A program made the position numbers and the translations under genes. Below are positions 1 to 9,742 of a stretch of DNA of 64,000 bases, in pieces. Each line of letters starts with the position of its first letter. The stretch's first letter is position 1. The notes beneath the pieces were generated by a model. The model saw only the letters and a list, made by a program, of their open reading frames with translations. It was not told where the DNA came from and did no database searches. Source of the stretch: Paraburkholderia sp. SOS3 (lineage in GTDB: Bacteria; Pseudomonadota; Gammaproteobacteria; Burkholderiales; Burkholderiaceae); the NCBI RefSeq assembly GCF_001922345.1, contig NZ_CP018811.1:4154001-4218000 (forward strand), read 5' to 3'.

Positions 1-37
1 CCAGATGCGCTCCGCCATCGCCCACATCGAGCATTGA
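1..37 (+). CDS. rpe: Ribulose-phosphate 3-epimerase, C-terminal end only
   Basis: Only the last 11 codons are in the window, reading QMRSAIAHIEH and ending in TGA at 35-37. The QMR-A-A pattern resembles the C-terminal helix of betaproteobacterial Rpe, and rpe commonly precedes gph in this group. The call rests mainly on that context, because the fragment is too short to identify alone. Confidence 0.5.
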   Translation, partial: QMRSAIAHIEH

Positions 38-83
38 CACCCATACCGATACCAACGCCGATACCAACGCCGATACCGAACAT
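36..83 (+). repeat. 12-bp tandem repeat between rpe and gph
   Basis: Two perfect copies of GATACCAACGCC (48-59 and 60-71) are flanked by degenerate copies on both sides. The array fills the gap between the rpe stop and the gph ATG. In the gph frame it would encode Pro-Ile-Pro-Thr units if a TTG at 34 were used as start, so the array bears on start choice. Confidence 0.8.
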
Positions 84-831
84 GACGACGCCCGCTCGCT
101 ACGCCGCCCCTGTGTTATCCGCACCGCGCCTTGTCGCGGCGATCATCGACCTCGACGGTACGATGGTCGATACGGCCGACGATTTCACCGCCGGCCTGAA
201 CGGCATGCTCGCGCAGCTCGATGCGGAAGAAACGTCGCGCGAAGAAGTGATCGACTACGTCGGCAAGGGCTCGGAGCACCTGATCCGCAGCGTGCTCGCG
301 CCGCGCTTCCCGGCCGATCATGCACAAGACCGCTTCGACGAGGCGCTCGCCATCTATCAGGCCGAATACGCGAAAATCAACGGGCTGCATACGCGGCTCT
401 ACCCGGACGTCGAAGCAGGCCTCGCCGCGCTGCGCGACGCGGGTCTCAAGCTCGCATGCGTGACCAACAAGCCGCACCGGTTCGCGGTCGAACTGCTGAA
501 GCAGTACAAGCTCTTTGCGCTCTTTTGCGTCGTGATCGGCGGCGACAGTCTGGCGAAGAAAAAGCCCGATCCGCTGCCGATGCTCGCCGCCTGCGACGCG
601 ATGCAGGTGCCGCCGCAGGCGACGGTCGCGATCGGCGATTCGGAGAACGATGCGCTCGCGGGCCGCGCAGCCGGCATGGCAACGCTCACGCTGCCGTACG
701 GCTACAACCATGGGCAGGCTGTGCAAACCATCAAGTCGGATGGTATAGTGGCGTCACTGCTCGAGGCCGCCAAGGCCATCGCAGCACATAATCAGGCAAG
801 ACCCGAGGCCAACGCCGAAGCAACATCCTAA
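82..831 (+). CDS. gph: Phosphoglycolate phosphatase (HAD family)
   Basis: This 249-residue HAD-superfamily hydrolase dephosphorylates 2-phosphoglycolate, a product of DNA-damage repair and oxygenase side reactions. The nucleophile motif DLDGT is at residues 23-27 (Asp23 and Asp25), a TNKPH motif II lies mid-protein, and the late motif IGDSENDALAG carries the metal-binding acids. I chose the ATG at 82. An in-frame TTG at 34 would add a Pro-Ile-Pro-Thr repeat that is really the intergenic tandem repeat. It follows rpe and precedes the trp genes, the usual Burkholderia order, and is probably cotranscribed with rpe. Confidence 0.9.
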   Translation: MTTPARYAAPVLSAPRLVAAIIDLDGTMVDTADDFTAGLNGMLAQLDAEETSREEVIDYVGKGSEHLIRSVLAPRFPADHAQDRFDEALAIYQAEYAKINGLHTRLYPDVEAGLAALRDAGLKLACVTNKPHRFAVELLKQYKLFALFCVVIGGDSLAKKKPDPLPMLAACDAMQVPPQATVAIGDSENDALAGRAAGMATLTLPYGYNHGQAVQTIKSDGIVASLLEAAKAIAAHNQARPEANAEATS

Positions 832-841
832 GCATCATCGG

Positions 842-870
842 TTGCCTGAAACCCTCACTGACCCAACAGT
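842..870 (+). promoter_or_regulatory. Weak candidate promoter for the trp leader
   Basis: TTGCCT at 842-847 and AACAGT at 865-870 are separated by 17 bp. The -35 is fair and the -10 is poor. If real, transcription would start only a few bases before the leader ATG at 879. No Shine-Dalgarno sequence is visible there, so the leader could be nearly leaderless. Transcription from upstream genes is an equally good explanation. Confidence 0.25.
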
Positions 871-878
871 CCTTCTTC

Positions 879-953
879 ATGTTTCTGAACAGAAAACGGA
901 GTCTGAGCAGCATCGACCGGGGAGCATGGCCCTGGCGTCGCTGGTCGCGCTAA
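879..953 (+). CDS. trpL: Putative trp operon leader peptide
   Basis: A 24-codon ORF runs from ATG 879 to TAA 951-953, about 300 bp before trpE. Its C-terminal part reads GAWPWRRWSR, with Trp codons at 927-929, 933-935 and 942-944. Three Trp codons in six, immediately followed by two hairpins and a T-run, is the architecture of a ribosome-sensed attenuation leader. No ribosome binding site is obvious (upstream bases are CCTTCTTC), which is the main weakness. The product would have no function beyond its translation acting as a tryptophanyl-tRNA sensor. Confidence 0.65.
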   Translation: MFLNRKRSLSSIDRGAWPWRRWSR

Positions 954-1001
954 CCTCTCGCCGAGGTTCGCTGAAGCTCATTGTCTTCAGCCACGTTTTT
1001 T
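952..1001 (+). terminator. trp attenuator: two hairpins and a T-run
   Basis: Hairpin 1 pairs AACCTC (952-957) with GAGGTT (963-968) across a 5-nt loop and overlaps the leader stop codon. Hairpin 2 pairs GCTGAAG (970-976) with CTTCAGC (985-991), is followed by CACG and then six T residues (996-1001), and looks like an intrinsic terminator. The position right after a Trp-rich leader fits transcription attenuation of trpE. I could not resolve a convincing antiterminator pairing by eye. Confidence 0.6.
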
Positions 1002-1259
1002 AGTTCGCTGCGCACCGCGCGCTTTCCTGTTTCAAGTTTTCTGCAACTGCGTGGTCTCATCGGCACCGTCTGATTGCACCATTCACGCGATCTGTCGCGG
1101 ACGTGGTGTACATTCGCGGTCCACGGAAGGCAAATACGCATTGTCAGGAAAGCGCGCGCCGGTCAAATGCATCGTTTCGAATCGCGAGACCGACCGGCAG
1201 CGCAACGCCCCGCTTTGTCCGACGCCCGCCGCGGCCGGACGTACGAACAGGATCGGAAC
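1002..1259. other. Remainder of the trpE leader, no gene seen
   Basis: The 258 bases between the attenuator and the trpE ATG contain only open frames without coding character. The trpE reading frame is open back to 1074, but that extension is Arg/His-rich and unlike TrpE N-termini. No strong promoter was recognised. Confidence 0.5.
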
Positions 1260-2753
1260 ATGACCGAACTCGAATTCCAGTCTCTCGCGAACGAGGGCTA
1301 CAACCGCATTCCGCTGATCGCCGAGGCGCTCGCGGACCTCGAAACGCCGCTGTCGCTCTATCTGAAACTCGCGCAATCCGAGCGCAACGGTGCGAACTCG
1401 TTTCTGCTCGAATCGGTGGTGGGCGGTGAGCGGTTCGGCCGCTACTCGTTCATCGGCCTGCCGGCACGTACGCTCGTGCGCACGCGCAACGGCGTATCCG
1501 AAGTCGTCAAGGACGGCAAGGTCGTCGAGACGCACGATGGCGATCCGCTCGAGTTCATCCAGCAGTTCCAGAAACGCTTCAAGGTCGCGCAGCGTCCGGG
1601 CCTGCCGCGCTTCGCGGGCGGTCTTGCCGGCTACTTCGGCTACGACGCGGTGCGCTATATGGAGAAGAAGCTCGCACACAGCGCGCCGCCGGACGATCTG
1701 AACCTGCCCGACATCCAGTTGCTGCTGACCGAAGAAGTCGCGGTCATCGACAACCTCGCGGGCAAGCTCTATCTCGTCGTCTATGTCGATCCGGCCGCAC
1801 CGGAAGCGTACACGCGCGCCAAACACCGGCTGCGCGAACTGCGCCAGCGGTTGCGCGTGTCGGTGCAGCCGCCCGTCACATCGGCAAGCGTGCGCACCGA
1901 CATCTATCGCGAATTCAAGAAAGACGATTACCTCGCGGCCGTGCGCAAGGCGAAGGAGTACATCGCCGCCGGCGAGCTGATGCAGGTGCAGGTCGGCCAG
2001 CGGCTGACCAAGCCGTATCGCGACAATCCGCTTTCGCTGTACCGCGCGCTGCGTTCGCTGAACCCGTCGCCGTATATGTATTACTACAATTTCGGCGATT
2101 TCCACGTCGTCGGTTCATCGCCGGAAATTCTCGTACGTCAGGAAAAGCGCGGCGAAGACCGGATGGTCACGATCCGTCCGCTCGCGGGCACGCGTGCGCG
2201 CGGCAACACGCCCGAGCGCGACGCCGAACTCGCCCACGAACTGCTGAACGATCCGAAGGAAATCGCCGAACACGTCATGTTGATCGACCTCGCGCGCAAC
2301 GACGTCGGCCGCATCGCGCAAATCGGCTCGGTCGTCGTCACCGACAAGATGGCAATCGAGAAGTACTCGCACGTGCAGCACATCGTGAGTTCGGTCGAAG
2401 GCAAGCTGAAGCCGGGCATCACGAACTTCGACGTGCTGCGCGCGACGTTCCCGGCGGGCACGCTGTCGGGCGCGCCGAAGGTACGCGCACTCGAACTGAT
2501 CGACGAGCTCGAGCCGGTCAAGCGCGGCTTGTACGGTGGCGCGGTCGGCTACCTGTCGTTCACGGGCGACATGGACCTCGCAATCGCGATTCGCACCGGC
2601 GTGATCTGCAACGGCAATCTGTATGTTCAGGCGGCGGCGGGCGTGGTCGCCGACTCGGTGCCCGAGTCCGAATGGCAGGAGACCGAGAACAAGGCACGCG
2701 CGGTGATGCGTGCTGCCGAGCAGGTGCAAGACGGCCTCGATAGCGACTTCTGA
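1260..2753 (+). CDS. trpE: Anthranilate synthase component I
   Basis: TrpE (497 residues) converts chorismate to anthranilate, the first step of tryptophan synthesis, using ammonia from TrpG. The tryptophan feedback-site motif LLES is at residues 49-52. The chorismate-binding half contains PLAGTRARG and [15 protein letters not shown], hallmarks of the family. I chose ATG 1260 because MTELEF begins the conserved region. The open frame back to 1074 is leader sequence. trpG follows after 13 bp, so trpEG is one transcription unit, probably controlled by the upstream attenuator. Confidence 0.97.
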   Translation: MTELEFQSLANEGYNRIPLIAEALADLETPLSLYLKLAQSERNGANSFLLESVVGGERFGRYSFIGLPARTLVRTRNGVSEVVKDGKVVETHDGDPLEFIQQFQKRFKVAQRPGLPRFAGGLAGYFGYDAVRYMEKKLAHSAPPDDLNLPDIQLLLTEEVAVIDNLAGKLYLVVYVDPAAPEAYTRAKHRLRELRQRLRVSVQPPVTSASVRTDIYREFKKDDYLAAVRKAKEYIAAGELMQVQVGQRLTKPYRDNPLSLYRALRSLNPSPYMYYYNFGDFHVVGSSPEILVRQEKRGEDRMVTIRPLAGTRARGNTPERDAELAHELLNDPKEIAEHVMLIDLARNDVGRIAQIGSVVVTDKMAIEKYSHVQHIVSSVEGKLKPGITNFDVLRATFPAGTLSGAPKVRALELIDELEPVKRGLYGGAVGYLSFTGDMDLAIAIRTGVICNGNLYVQAAAGVVADSVPESEWQETENKARAVMRAAEQVQDGLDSDF

Positions 2754-2766
2754 CCGGAGAAAGACC

Positions 2767-3363
2767 ATGCTGCTGATGATCGACAACTACGACTCGTTCA
2801 CCTATAACCTGGTCCAGTACTTCGGCGAACTCGGCGAAGACGTGCGGACCTATCGCAACGACGAAATCACACCCGACGAAATCGCGAAGCTGAACCCCGA
2901 GCGCATCTGTCTGTCGCCGGGACCGAGCAACCCGCAGCACGCGGGCATCACGCTCGACGTGCTGCGCGAGTTCTCCGGCAAGATTCCGATTTTCGGCGTG
3001 TGTCTCGGCCACCAGGCGATCGGCGAGGCGTTCGGCGGCCGCGTCGTGCGCGCGCAGACCATCATGCACGGCAAGGTGAGCCAGATCGAAACCGACTGCA
3101 AAGGCGTGTTCGCCGATCTGCCGAAGCACTTCACGGTCACGCGCTATCACTCGCTGGCAATCGAACGCGAATCGCTGCCCGATTGTCTCGAAGTGTCCGC
3201 ATGGACACCCGATGGCGAAATCATGGGCGTGCGGCACAAGACGCTCGCGGTCGAAGGCGTGCAGTTCCACCCGGAATCGATCCTGTCCGAACACGGTCAC
3301 GCGCTGCTCGAAAACTTCATCAAGCAATCGAAACGCGCGGGCGCCGCAGCCACGTCGAGCTAA
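2767..3363 (+). CDS. trpG: Anthranilate synthase component II, glutamine amidotransferase
   Basis: TrpG (198 residues) hydrolyses glutamine and passes ammonia to TrpE. The class I amidotransferase nucleophile lies in FGVCLGHQ (Cys79), with His168 and Glu170 in the QFHPES motif completing the triad, and GPSNP near residue 52. The protein is a single amidotransferase domain, not fused to TrpD as in enterics. GGAGAAAG precedes the ATG at good spacing. trpD starts 26 bp downstream. Confidence 0.97.
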   Translation: MLLMIDNYDSFTYNLVQYFGELGEDVRTYRNDEITPDEIAKLNPERICLSPGPSNPQHAGITLDVLREFSGKIPIFGVCLGHQAIGEAFGGRVVRAQTIMHGKVSQIETDCKGVFADLPKHFTVTRYHSLAIERESLPDCLEVSAWTPDGEIMGVRHKTLAVEGVQFHPESILSEHGHALLENFIKQSKRAGAAATSS

Positions 3364-3389
3364 AAACAACAAGGTCAAGGGGAGGCGCC

Positions 3390-4418
3390 ATGATTACGCC
3401 ACAGGAAGCGCTCCAGCGCACGATCGAGCACCGCGAGATCTTTCACGACGAAATGCTGCACTTGATGCGGCTCATCATGCGCGGCGAGCTTTCGACAGCG
3501 CAGACCGCGGCGATTCTCACCGGCCTGCGCGTCAAGAAGGAAACGATCGGCGAGATCGCCGCGGCGGCCACGGTGATGCGCGAGTTCGCGCATCACGTCG
3601 AAGTCGAAGACAGCTCGAATTTCGTCGATATCGTCGGCACCGGCGGTGATGGCGCGCATACGTTCAACATCTCGACCGCGACGATGTTCGTCGTCGCGGG
3701 CGCCGGCGGGAAGGTGGCGAAGCACGGCAACCGCAGCGTATCGAGCAAGTCGGGCAGCGCGGACGTGCTCGAGGCGCTCGGCGTCAACATCGATTTGCAG
3801 CCGGAGCAAGTCGCGGCGTCGATCGCCGAAACCGGCATGGGCTTCATGTACGCGCCGAACCATCATCCGGCGATGAAGAACGTGCAGGCCGTGCGCCGCG
3901 AACTCGGCGTGCGAACCATCTTCAATATTCTCGGCCCGCTGACCAATCCCGCCGGGGCGCCGAACCAGCTGCAAGGCGTATTTCATCCGGACCTCGTCGG
4001 CATCCAGGTGCGTGTGATGCAGCGGCTCGGGGCGAAGCACGTGCTCGTCGTGTACGGCAAGGACGGCATGGATGAGGTGTCGCTCGGCGCCGCAACGCTC
4101 GTTGGCGAGTTGCGCGACGGTGACGTGCACGAATACGAGATCCATCCCGAGGACTTCGGCATGCAGATGGTGTCGAACCGCACGCTGAAGGTGGCCGATG
4201 CGGCTGCCTCGAAGGTGATGCTGCTCGAAGCGCTCGACAACACGCCGGGCGTTGCACGCGAGATCGTCGTGCTCAATGCGGGCACGGCACTGTATGCGGC
4301 GAATGTGTCGTCGTCGATCGCAGCCGGCATCGAGCTTGCGCGCGAAACCATCGCGAGCGGCCGCGCACGGGCGAAGGTCGACGAACTCGTGCGCTTTACC
4401 CAGCAATTCAAGCGTTGA
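3390..4418 (+). CDS. trpD: Anthranilate phosphoribosyltransferase
   Basis: TrpD (342 residues) transfers the phosphoribosyl group from PRPP to anthranilate. Visible signatures are the GTGGDG motif (83-88) for PRPP/magnesium binding and KHGNRS (111-116) for the anthranilate side. ATG 3390 follows a strong GGGGAGG site; the frame is open upstream only because it overlaps trpG. The length is typical for a stand-alone TrpD. It lies between trpG and trpC in one operon. Confidence 0.97.
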   Translation: MITPQEALQRTIEHREIFHDEMLHLMRLIMRGELSTAQTAAILTGLRVKKETIGEIAAAATVMREFAHHVEVEDSSNFVDIVGTGGDGAHTFNISTATMFVVAGAGGKVAKHGNRSVSSKSGSADVLEALGVNIDLQPEQVAASIAETGMGFMYAPNHHPAMKNVQAVRRELGVRTIFNILGPLTNPAGAPNQLQGVFHPDLVGIQVRVMQRLGAKHVLVVYGKDGMDEVSLGAATLVGELRDGDVHEYEIHPEDFGMQMVSNRTLKVADAAASKVMLLEALDNTPGVAREIVVLNAGTALYAANVSSSIAAGIELARETIASGRARAKVDELVRFTQQFKR

Positions 4419-4462
4419 ATGCAAGCAATGACTTCTGGAACGGTATTCGTATTGGAGCGGCC

Positions 4463-5248
4463 ATGAGCGATATTCTCGAACGCATCATCGACGTCAAGCG
4501 CGCGGAAGTGCGCGCCGCCGAGCAAAGCGCGCCGCTCGAAGAACTACGGCTCGAAGCGTCGGCGCGCGATCATCGCGATTTCGTCGGCGCATTGCGCGCG
4601 AAACATGCGGCAGGCCAACCGGCCGTGATCGCCGAGGTGAAAAAAGCAAGCCCGTCGAAGGGCGTGATCCGCGAGCATTTCGTGCCGGCCGAGATCGCGC
4701 GCTCGTATGCGAAGCACGGCGCGGCCTGTTTGTCGGTGCTCACCGACGTGCAGTTTTTCAAAGGCAGCACCGCGTATCTGGAAGAGGCGCGCGCCGCTTG
4801 CAACTTGCCGGTGCTGCGCAAGGACTTCATCATCGACCCGTATCAGGTCGTCGAAGCGCGCGCGATGGGCGCCGACGCGATCCTGCTGATCGCGGCCGCG
4901 CTCGAAACGTCGCAGATGCAGGAACTCGAAGCGTTCGCGCATTCGCTGGGGCTCGCGGTGCTCGTCGAAGTGCACGACAAGAACGAGCTTGTCGAAGCGC
5001 TCACCTTGAAGACACCGCTGATCGGCATCAACAATCGCAATCTGCGCACGTTCGAAACGTCGCTCGAGACGACCATCGGTATGCTCGAGATGATTCCCGA
5101 CGAGCGCATCGTCGTGACCGAATCGGGCATTCTGTCGCGCGTCGACGTCGAGCGGCTGCGCGCGCTCGACGTCAATACGTTCCTCGTCGGCGAGGCGTTT
5201 ATGCGCGCCGACGAACCGGGTGTCGAACTCGCGCGGATGTTTTTCTGA
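4463..5248 (+). CDS. trpC: Indole-3-glycerol-phosphate synthase
   Basis: TrpC (261 residues) closes the indole ring to make indole-3-glycerol phosphate. The TIM-barrel motif [11 protein letters not shown] is at 57-67 and carries catalytic Glu and Lys. VTESGI near the C-terminus is the phosphate-binding strand. It is monofunctional, with no TrpF fusion. I chose ATG 4463 (MSDILERII); a TTG at 4415 overlapping the trpD stop is in frame but gives an unlike-family N-terminus. trpFBA are not in the window. Confidence 0.96.
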   Translation: MSDILERIIDVKRAEVRAAEQSAPLEELRLEASARDHRDFVGALRAKHAAGQPAVIAEVKKASPSKGVIREHFVPAEIARSYAKHGAACLSVLTDVQFFKGSTAYLEEARAACNLPVLRKDFIIDPYQVVEARAMGADAILLIAAALETSQMQELEAFAHSLGLAVLVEVHDKNELVEALTLKTPLIGINNRNLRTFETSLETTIGMLEMIPDERIVVTESGILSRVDVERLRALDVNTFLVGEAFMRADEPGVELARMFF

Positions 5249-5341
5249 CGCGCGGCAAGCGCGGAACGCTGGCCGGCGCCCCGCGCAACCTGCGGCACGG
5301 CACATGCAAGCCGGCAGTTGAAGCACTCGACGGAGTAATCG

Positions 5342-5983
5342 ATGGGTATCGAACGCGAAATCAAGCTCGCGCTGCCGGCCGACCAGGCTGACGAGGCGAC
5401 GCAATGGCTGACTGCGCGCACGGGCGAGGCCGGCCAGCCGCTCGCGCTCGACAATCTGTATTTCGACACGCCGTCGCTGACGCTCGCCCGGTCGAAAAGC
5501 GCGCTGCGGCTTCGCCGCACGCCCGACAGCTGGCTGCAGACATTCAAGACGGTCGGCACCGCGCAGTCCGGCATGCATAGCCGTCACGAATGGGAAATGC
5601 CGGTCGCCGGGCCGGCGCTCGACATCGACGCCCTGCTGCACGCCTGCGACGACGCGGACGCTGCGGCGGCTTTGCGCAATGCGGCGCCGCAGCTCATCGA
5701 ACTGTTTCGCACGAATTTCACGCGTACCCTGTGGCTCGTCGACCATCGCGGCACGCATATCGAAGCGGCGATCGACCGCGGCGAAATCGTCGCGGATGTC
5801 GAAGGCGCGACGCGCCGCGCGCCTATCTGTGAAATCGAACTCGAACTGAAAAGCGGCGACGAAGCGGCGTTGCACGCGTTTGCGGCCGAGCTGATGGCGA
5901 GCGTGCCGGGCCTTGCGCCCGAAGACGTCAGCAAGGCGCAGCGCGGATACCAGTTGCGCGAGCTCGGCAGCGGTACGGCGTAG
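5342..5983 (+). CDS. CYTH-domain protein, probable triphosphatase
   Basis: This 213-residue protein starts MGIEREIKLAL, carrying the ExExK motif of the CYTH superfamily at residues 4-8. Repeated Arg/Lys/Glu pairs in strands (LRLRRTPD, EIELELKSGD) suit a triphosphate tunnel. It lacks the C-terminal CHAD domain of E. coli YgiF, so it is a stand-alone CYTH protein. Inorganic triphosphatase is the best guess for substrate; adenylate cyclase or thiamine triphosphatase activity cannot be excluded. It lies 93 bp after trpC and may be cotranscribed. Confidence 0.8.
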   Translation: MGIEREIKLALPADQADEATQWLTARTGEAGQPLALDNLYFDTPSLTLARSKSALRLRRTPDSWLQTFKTVGTAQSGMHSRHEWEMPVAGPALDIDALLHACDDADAAAALRNAAPQLIELFRTNFTRTLWLVDHRGTHIEAAIDRGEIVADVEGATRRAPICEIELELKSGDEAALHAFAAELMASVPGLAPEDVSKAQRGYQLRELGSGTA

Positions 5984-6043
5984 GCGGACCGCGATGCGCG
6001 GGCTACTTGAGCCGCACCGCATTAGCTGCGACACTCTTCGGCC

Positions 6044-6952
6044 ATGACCTCCGCTACCCGCTCCCGCTCCGCTTCTTCCTCGCAGCGCTCGCTATTCGGC
6101 GAAGACGGCGCAGAAACGTCCGCGTCGAAAGCCGGCCCGACCACTGCGGCGCCGAATCCGTCTCCGTCTGCGTCTGTGTCTTCCGCCGCGCCGACCCTCG
6201 AAGCGCAATTCGAGGCGCTTCCGCCCGCATGGCGCGCGCATCTGAAGCCATTTATCGATAGCGACGCGTACGCGCCGCTGTGCCGTTTCGTCGATGGCGA
6301 ACGCGCGGCCGGCAAGACCGTCTACCCGGCCGACGTATTCCGCGCGCTGCGCCTGACGAGCCCCGACGACGTGAAAGTCGTGATCCTCGGCCAGGATCCG
6401 TATCACGGCGAAGATCGCGGCACGCCCCAGGCACACGGCCTCGCGTTTTCCGTGCCGCCCCAGGTGCGGCCGCCGCCTTCGCTGCGCAATATCTTCAAGG
6501 AGATTGCCGCGAGCCTCGGCTACGCTTCGCCCGCGCATGGCTGTCTCGACGCGTGGGCAAAACAGGGGGTGCTGCTCTTGAACACGGTGCTGACGGTGGA
6601 GCGCAATCAGGCCGCAAGTCACGCGAAGCGCGGCTGGGAAAAGTGCACGGACACGCTGATCCACGAACTGGCGACGCGCCACGAAGGACTTGTGTTCATG
6701 CTGTGGGGCTCGCACGCGCAGGCGAAACGCGCGCTGCTCGACGACAAGACCGATCGCGCGCATGGCGAGCCTTCCCGCCTACCGCACCTCATCCCGCATT
6801 GCATTCTCGAGGCGCCGCATCCGTCGCCGCTCTCCGCGCACCGCGGGTTTCTCGGTTGCCGGCATTTCGCGCTGGCCAACGAATATCTCGAAGCGCACGG
6901 TCGCAAGCCAATCGACTGGCGGCTCCCCGACGAAGCGCAGGTACTGGCCTGA
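6044..6952 (+). CDS. ung: Uracil-DNA glycosylase, family 1
   Basis: Ung removes uracil from DNA to start base-excision repair. The catalytic water-activating motif GQDPYHG is at residues 116-122 (Asp118), and [17 protein letters not shown] near the C-terminus carries the catalytic His and the leucine-loop region. At 302 residues it is longer than E. coli Ung (229) because of an Ala/Ser/Pro-rich N-terminal stretch of about 50 residues that is probably disordered. An internal start could shorten it. A strong bidirectional terminator follows. Confidence 0.95.
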   Translation: MTSATRSRSASSSQRSLFGEDGAETSASKAGPTTAAPNPSPSASVSSAAPTLEAQFEALPPAWRAHLKPFIDSDAYAPLCRFVDGERAAGKTVYPADVFRALRLTSPDDVKVVILGQDPYHGEDRGTPQAHGLAFSVPPQVRPPPSLRNIFKEIAASLGYASPAHGCLDAWAKQGVLLLNTVLTVERNQAASHAKRGWEKCTDTLIHELATRHEGLVFMLWGSHAQAKRALLDDKTDRAHGEPSRLPHLIPHCILEAPHPSPLSAHRGFLGCRHFALANEYLEAHGRKPIDWRLPDEAQVLA

Positions 6953-6987
6953 CCCGCGAAACACGCCATCGGAAAACCGGAACGAAA

Positions 6988-7018
6988 AAACGCCGCGGAA
7001 TCGTGTTCCGCGGCGTTT
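6988..7018. terminator. Bidirectional intrinsic terminator between ung and azoR
   Basis: A perfect 13-bp stem pairs AAACGCCGCGGAA (6988-7000) with TTCCGCGGCGTTT (7006-7018) across a 5-nt loop. An A-run (from 6985) precedes it, giving a T-run on the minus strand. It serves the convergent genes on both sides. Confidence 0.85.
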
Positions 7019-7094
7019 GCGTCCTGACGCGAGGCAGATGATGTTGCCCGCGCCCTGAACCTCGTGCGACGACTGCTTTCTTGCTGTTTTCTCT

Positions 7095-7694
7095 TTATGC
7101 AGCGGCCGCAATCGCTTCACGCGCACTGGCAAGCGCCGCCGCCGCCACGTCCTGCCCCATATTCAGGCCTTCCGCGTAGATGAACGAGACGTCGGTCATG
7201 CCGAGGAAACCGAGGAAGGTCTGCAGATACGGCGTCTGCGAATCGCCCGGCGTGCCCAGATACTTGCCGCCGCGTGCCGACACGACAAACACCTTCTTGC
7301 CCTTCACGAGGCCTTCAGGACCGGTCGGGCCGTACTTGAACGTGATGCCGGCGCGTGCGATGAAATCGAAATACGTCTTCAGCTGCGTCGAGATGCCGAA
7401 GTTGTACAGCGGAGCGCCGATCACGATGATGTCGGCAGCCTGCAGTTCGGCGATCAGCGCGTCGCTGCGCGCGGCGATTGCCTGCTGCTCGGCCGTGCGC
7501 TGGTCGGCCGGCGTGAAGAACGCGCCGAGGACGTTGTCGTCGAGGTGCGGCAGCGCATCGCTATACAGATCGCGGACGACGACGCGCGCGCCCGGATTCG
7601 ACTGTTGCAATTTCTCGGTAAGTTCGTTGGACAGCAGCGTCGATTGAGCGCCTTGCGAGCGGGCAGCCGAGTTGATCTGAAGAATCGTGGTCAT
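7095..7694 (-). CDS. azoR: FMN-dependent NADH azoreductase
   Basis: This 199-residue flavodoxin-fold enzyme reduces azo compounds and quinones with NADH. The N-terminus [18 protein letters not shown] supplies the FMN-phosphate loop. The mid-protein stretch [22 protein letters not shown] is characteristic of AzoR/AcpD. I chose the ATG at 7694 because GGAGTCAAAG precedes it; the frame is open far upstream into non-coding sequence. It is separated by 149 bp from the M61 peptidase gene upstream and probably has its own promoter. Confidence 0.92.
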   Translation of the reverse strand: MTTILQINSAARSQGAQSTLLSNELTEKLQQSNPGARVVVRDLYSDALPHLDDNVLGAFFTPADQRTAEQQAIAARSDALIAELQAADIIVIGAPLYNFGISTQLKTYFDFIARAGITFKYGPTGPEGLVKGKKVFVVSARGGKYLGTPGDSQTPYLQTFLGFLGMTDVSFIYAEGLNMGQDVAAAALASAREAIAAAA

Positions 7695-7843
7695 CTTTGA
7701 CTCCATCCAGTAAGGGACGCGCTGTGCGTTGCGCGATTGGGAGCCATTCTGAATTCTCAGCGATCCTTGAAAAAGTAGCGTCACAGCGACGGATTGTTGC
7801 AACGGTGGAACAATCGTGCCGCAAAGGAGACGACCGACTGCGC

Positions 7844-9739
7844 TCAACTCCCGAGCCAGCGCGCGCGCCAGCCACGCGCAGCGGCGAACGCGCCGCGACT
7901 GTCGGCCGATTTGCGGGCAGACTTCGCGGATTTTTCCGCCTTGCCGACCTTGAGCGCTTTCCCGGACTTGGCCGCTGCCCCACCGCCTTTCGCCTCGCCC
8001 TTCACGGTCAGCTTGTAGCGCGGCACTTCGGGCTCGTCGAGCTTCAGTTGCGCGACCCGTAGCTCGTCGCGGCGGAACGCATGGAGTTCCACCTTCGTAC
8101 CGGGCACATAACGCGCGAGCAGCGCATCGAGATTCGAGCCGGTCACGCGCAAGCCATCGAGTGCCACGAGCACATCGCCAGCCGACAGTCCGGCCTTCTG
8201 CGCCGCGCCGCCGTCGAACACCGCGGCCAGTGTGCATTCCGCGCCGCCGCGCACGCGCGCGCCGAGCGACGGCTTGCCGTTCTTCCCGGCATCGGGCGCG
8301 AGCTCGATGCCGGCCGGCGCGAGCAATTCCGCGAGCGGCAAGTCACGCGTGCCGTACACGCCGTTTGCAAAGATGTCCGCGAGATCGGCGCCCGTTGCTT
8401 CGGCAAACAGCGACTCGACGTCGCCTTCTTCGATGCCGACCGGCTTGCCGCGATAAAAATCGCGACCATAGCGCTGCCACAGCAGGCGCATGACATCGTC
8501 GAGCGAGCGGCGGTGCCCGGTCTGCGCGCGAATCGTCAGATCGAACGCGAGCGCGACAAGCGAGCCCTTCGTGTAATAGCTGACGATCGCATTCGACGCG
8601 TTCTCGTCCTGCCGGTAGTACTTGACCCACGTGTCGTACGAGCTTTCCGCCACGCTCTGCTTGAGGCGCCCGCTGCCGCGCAGCACGCTTCCGATCGTCT
8701 TGCCGACCATCGTCAGATAGTCGTCTTCGCCGATCACGCCGCTGCGTACGAGCATCAGATCGTCGTAATACGACGTGAAGCCCTCGAAGAGCCACAGCAG
8801 CGTCGTGTAGTTCTCGCGCGTCAGATCGTACGGCGCGAACGCGGCCGGCTTGATGCGCTTCACATTCCACGTATGAAAGTATTCGTGGCTGCAAAGGCCG
8901 AGATAGGTGCGATAGCCGTCGGTCATGTCCTCGCGGCCCGTCACCGGCAGATCGGTGCGATTGCAGATCAGCGCGGTCGAGGCGCGATGTTCGAGACCGC
9001 CGTATCCGTCGCTGACCACTTGCGTCATGAACACATACCGGTCGACAGGCGCCTTCTTCGTGCGCGGTTCGAACAGCGCAATCTGCGCTTCGCAGACGCG
9101 TTTCAGATCGGCCGCGAGCCGCGGCATGTCGAGCCCGATCACGCGGCCCGCGATGACGATGTCGTGCGGCACGCCATGCGCCTTGAACGTGGCGAGTTCG
9201 AATTCGCCGAGCGTCACCGGATGGTCGATGAGCTCGTCGTAGTTCTGCGCCTGATATGCGCCGAAGCCGTAGCGCTTCGTGCCGCGCGCTTCCGGCAACG
9301 CGGTCGCGACGCGCCAGTTGCGATACGCCACGCCGTCGGGCTTGCGGATATCGACGACGCATGCCGCATTCTCATGCCCGAGCGCCGCGAGAAACACGCT
9401 CGTGCCGTTGAAGAAGCCGATCGTGTCGTCGAGATGCGCGGCCCGCACCGACATATCCCACGCATAGACCTCATAACGCAGCGTCAGCGCGCCCTTCACG
9501 GGCGCCGCCTGCCACGTGTGCTTGTCGGTCTTGTCGATGCGCACCTTGCGGCCCGCGTCGTTGAACGCGCCCAGCGTGACGATATTGCGTTCGAACTCGC
9601 GCACCATGTAGCTGCCCGGAATCCACACAGGCAGCATGAAGCGCTGGCCGTCGGGATCGGGGTCCGCGACGGTGACGGAAACTTCGAACAGATGTGCGGC
9701 GGGTTGCTTCGGGACGATGGCGTAGTGGATCGGCTTCAT
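7844..9739 (-). CDS. M61-family glycyl aminopeptidase with PDZ domain
   Basis: The 631-residue protein has the M61 zinc motif HEYFH at 285-289 (within [16 protein letters not shown]) and the family GGLEHR motif at 247-252. A PDZ-like region is present around 480-580 (LGARVRGG...[14 protein letters not shown]). The C-terminus ends in a Lys/Ala/Arg-rich tail. No signal peptide is evident, so it is probably cytosolic. The start lies 3 bp after the dsbC stop, so the two are translationally linked in one operon. Confidence 0.88.
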   Translation of the reverse strand: MKPIHYAIVPKQPAAHLFEVSVTVADPDPDGQRFMLPVWIPGSYMVREFERNIVTLGAFNDAGRKVRIDKTDKHTWQAAPVKGALTLRYEVYAWDMSVRAAHLDDTIGFFNGTSVFLAALGHENAACVVDIRKPDGVAYRNWRVATALPEARGTKRYGFGAYQAQNYDELIDHPVTLGEFELATFKAHGVPHDIVIAGRVIGLDMPRLAADLKRVCEAQIALFEPRTKKAPVDRYVFMTQVVSDGYGGLEHRASTALICNRTDLPVTGREDMTDGYRTYLGLCSHEYFHTWNVKRIKPAAFAPYDLTRENYTTLLWLFEGFTSYYDDLMLVRSGVIGEDDYLTMVGKTIGSVLRGSGRLKQSVAESSYDTWVKYYRQDENASNAIVSYYTKGSLVALAFDLTIRAQTGHRRSLDDVMRLLWQRYGRDFYRGKPVGIEEGDVESLFAEATGADLADIFANGVYGTRDLPLAELLAPAGIELAPDAGKNGKPSLGARVRGGAECTLAAVFDGGAAQKAGLSAGDVLVALDGLRVTGSNLDALLARYVPGTKVELHAFRRDELRVAQLKLDEPEVPRYKLTVKGEAKGGGAAAKSGKALKVGKAEKSAKSARKSADSRGAFAAARGWRARWLGS

Positions 9740-9742
9740 CGT

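Noticed and set aside
1074..1259. 62-residue N-terminal extension of TrpE
   Set aside because: The extension is Arg/His-rich, unlike TrpE, and covers leader sequence after the attenuator. ATG 1260 matches the family start.
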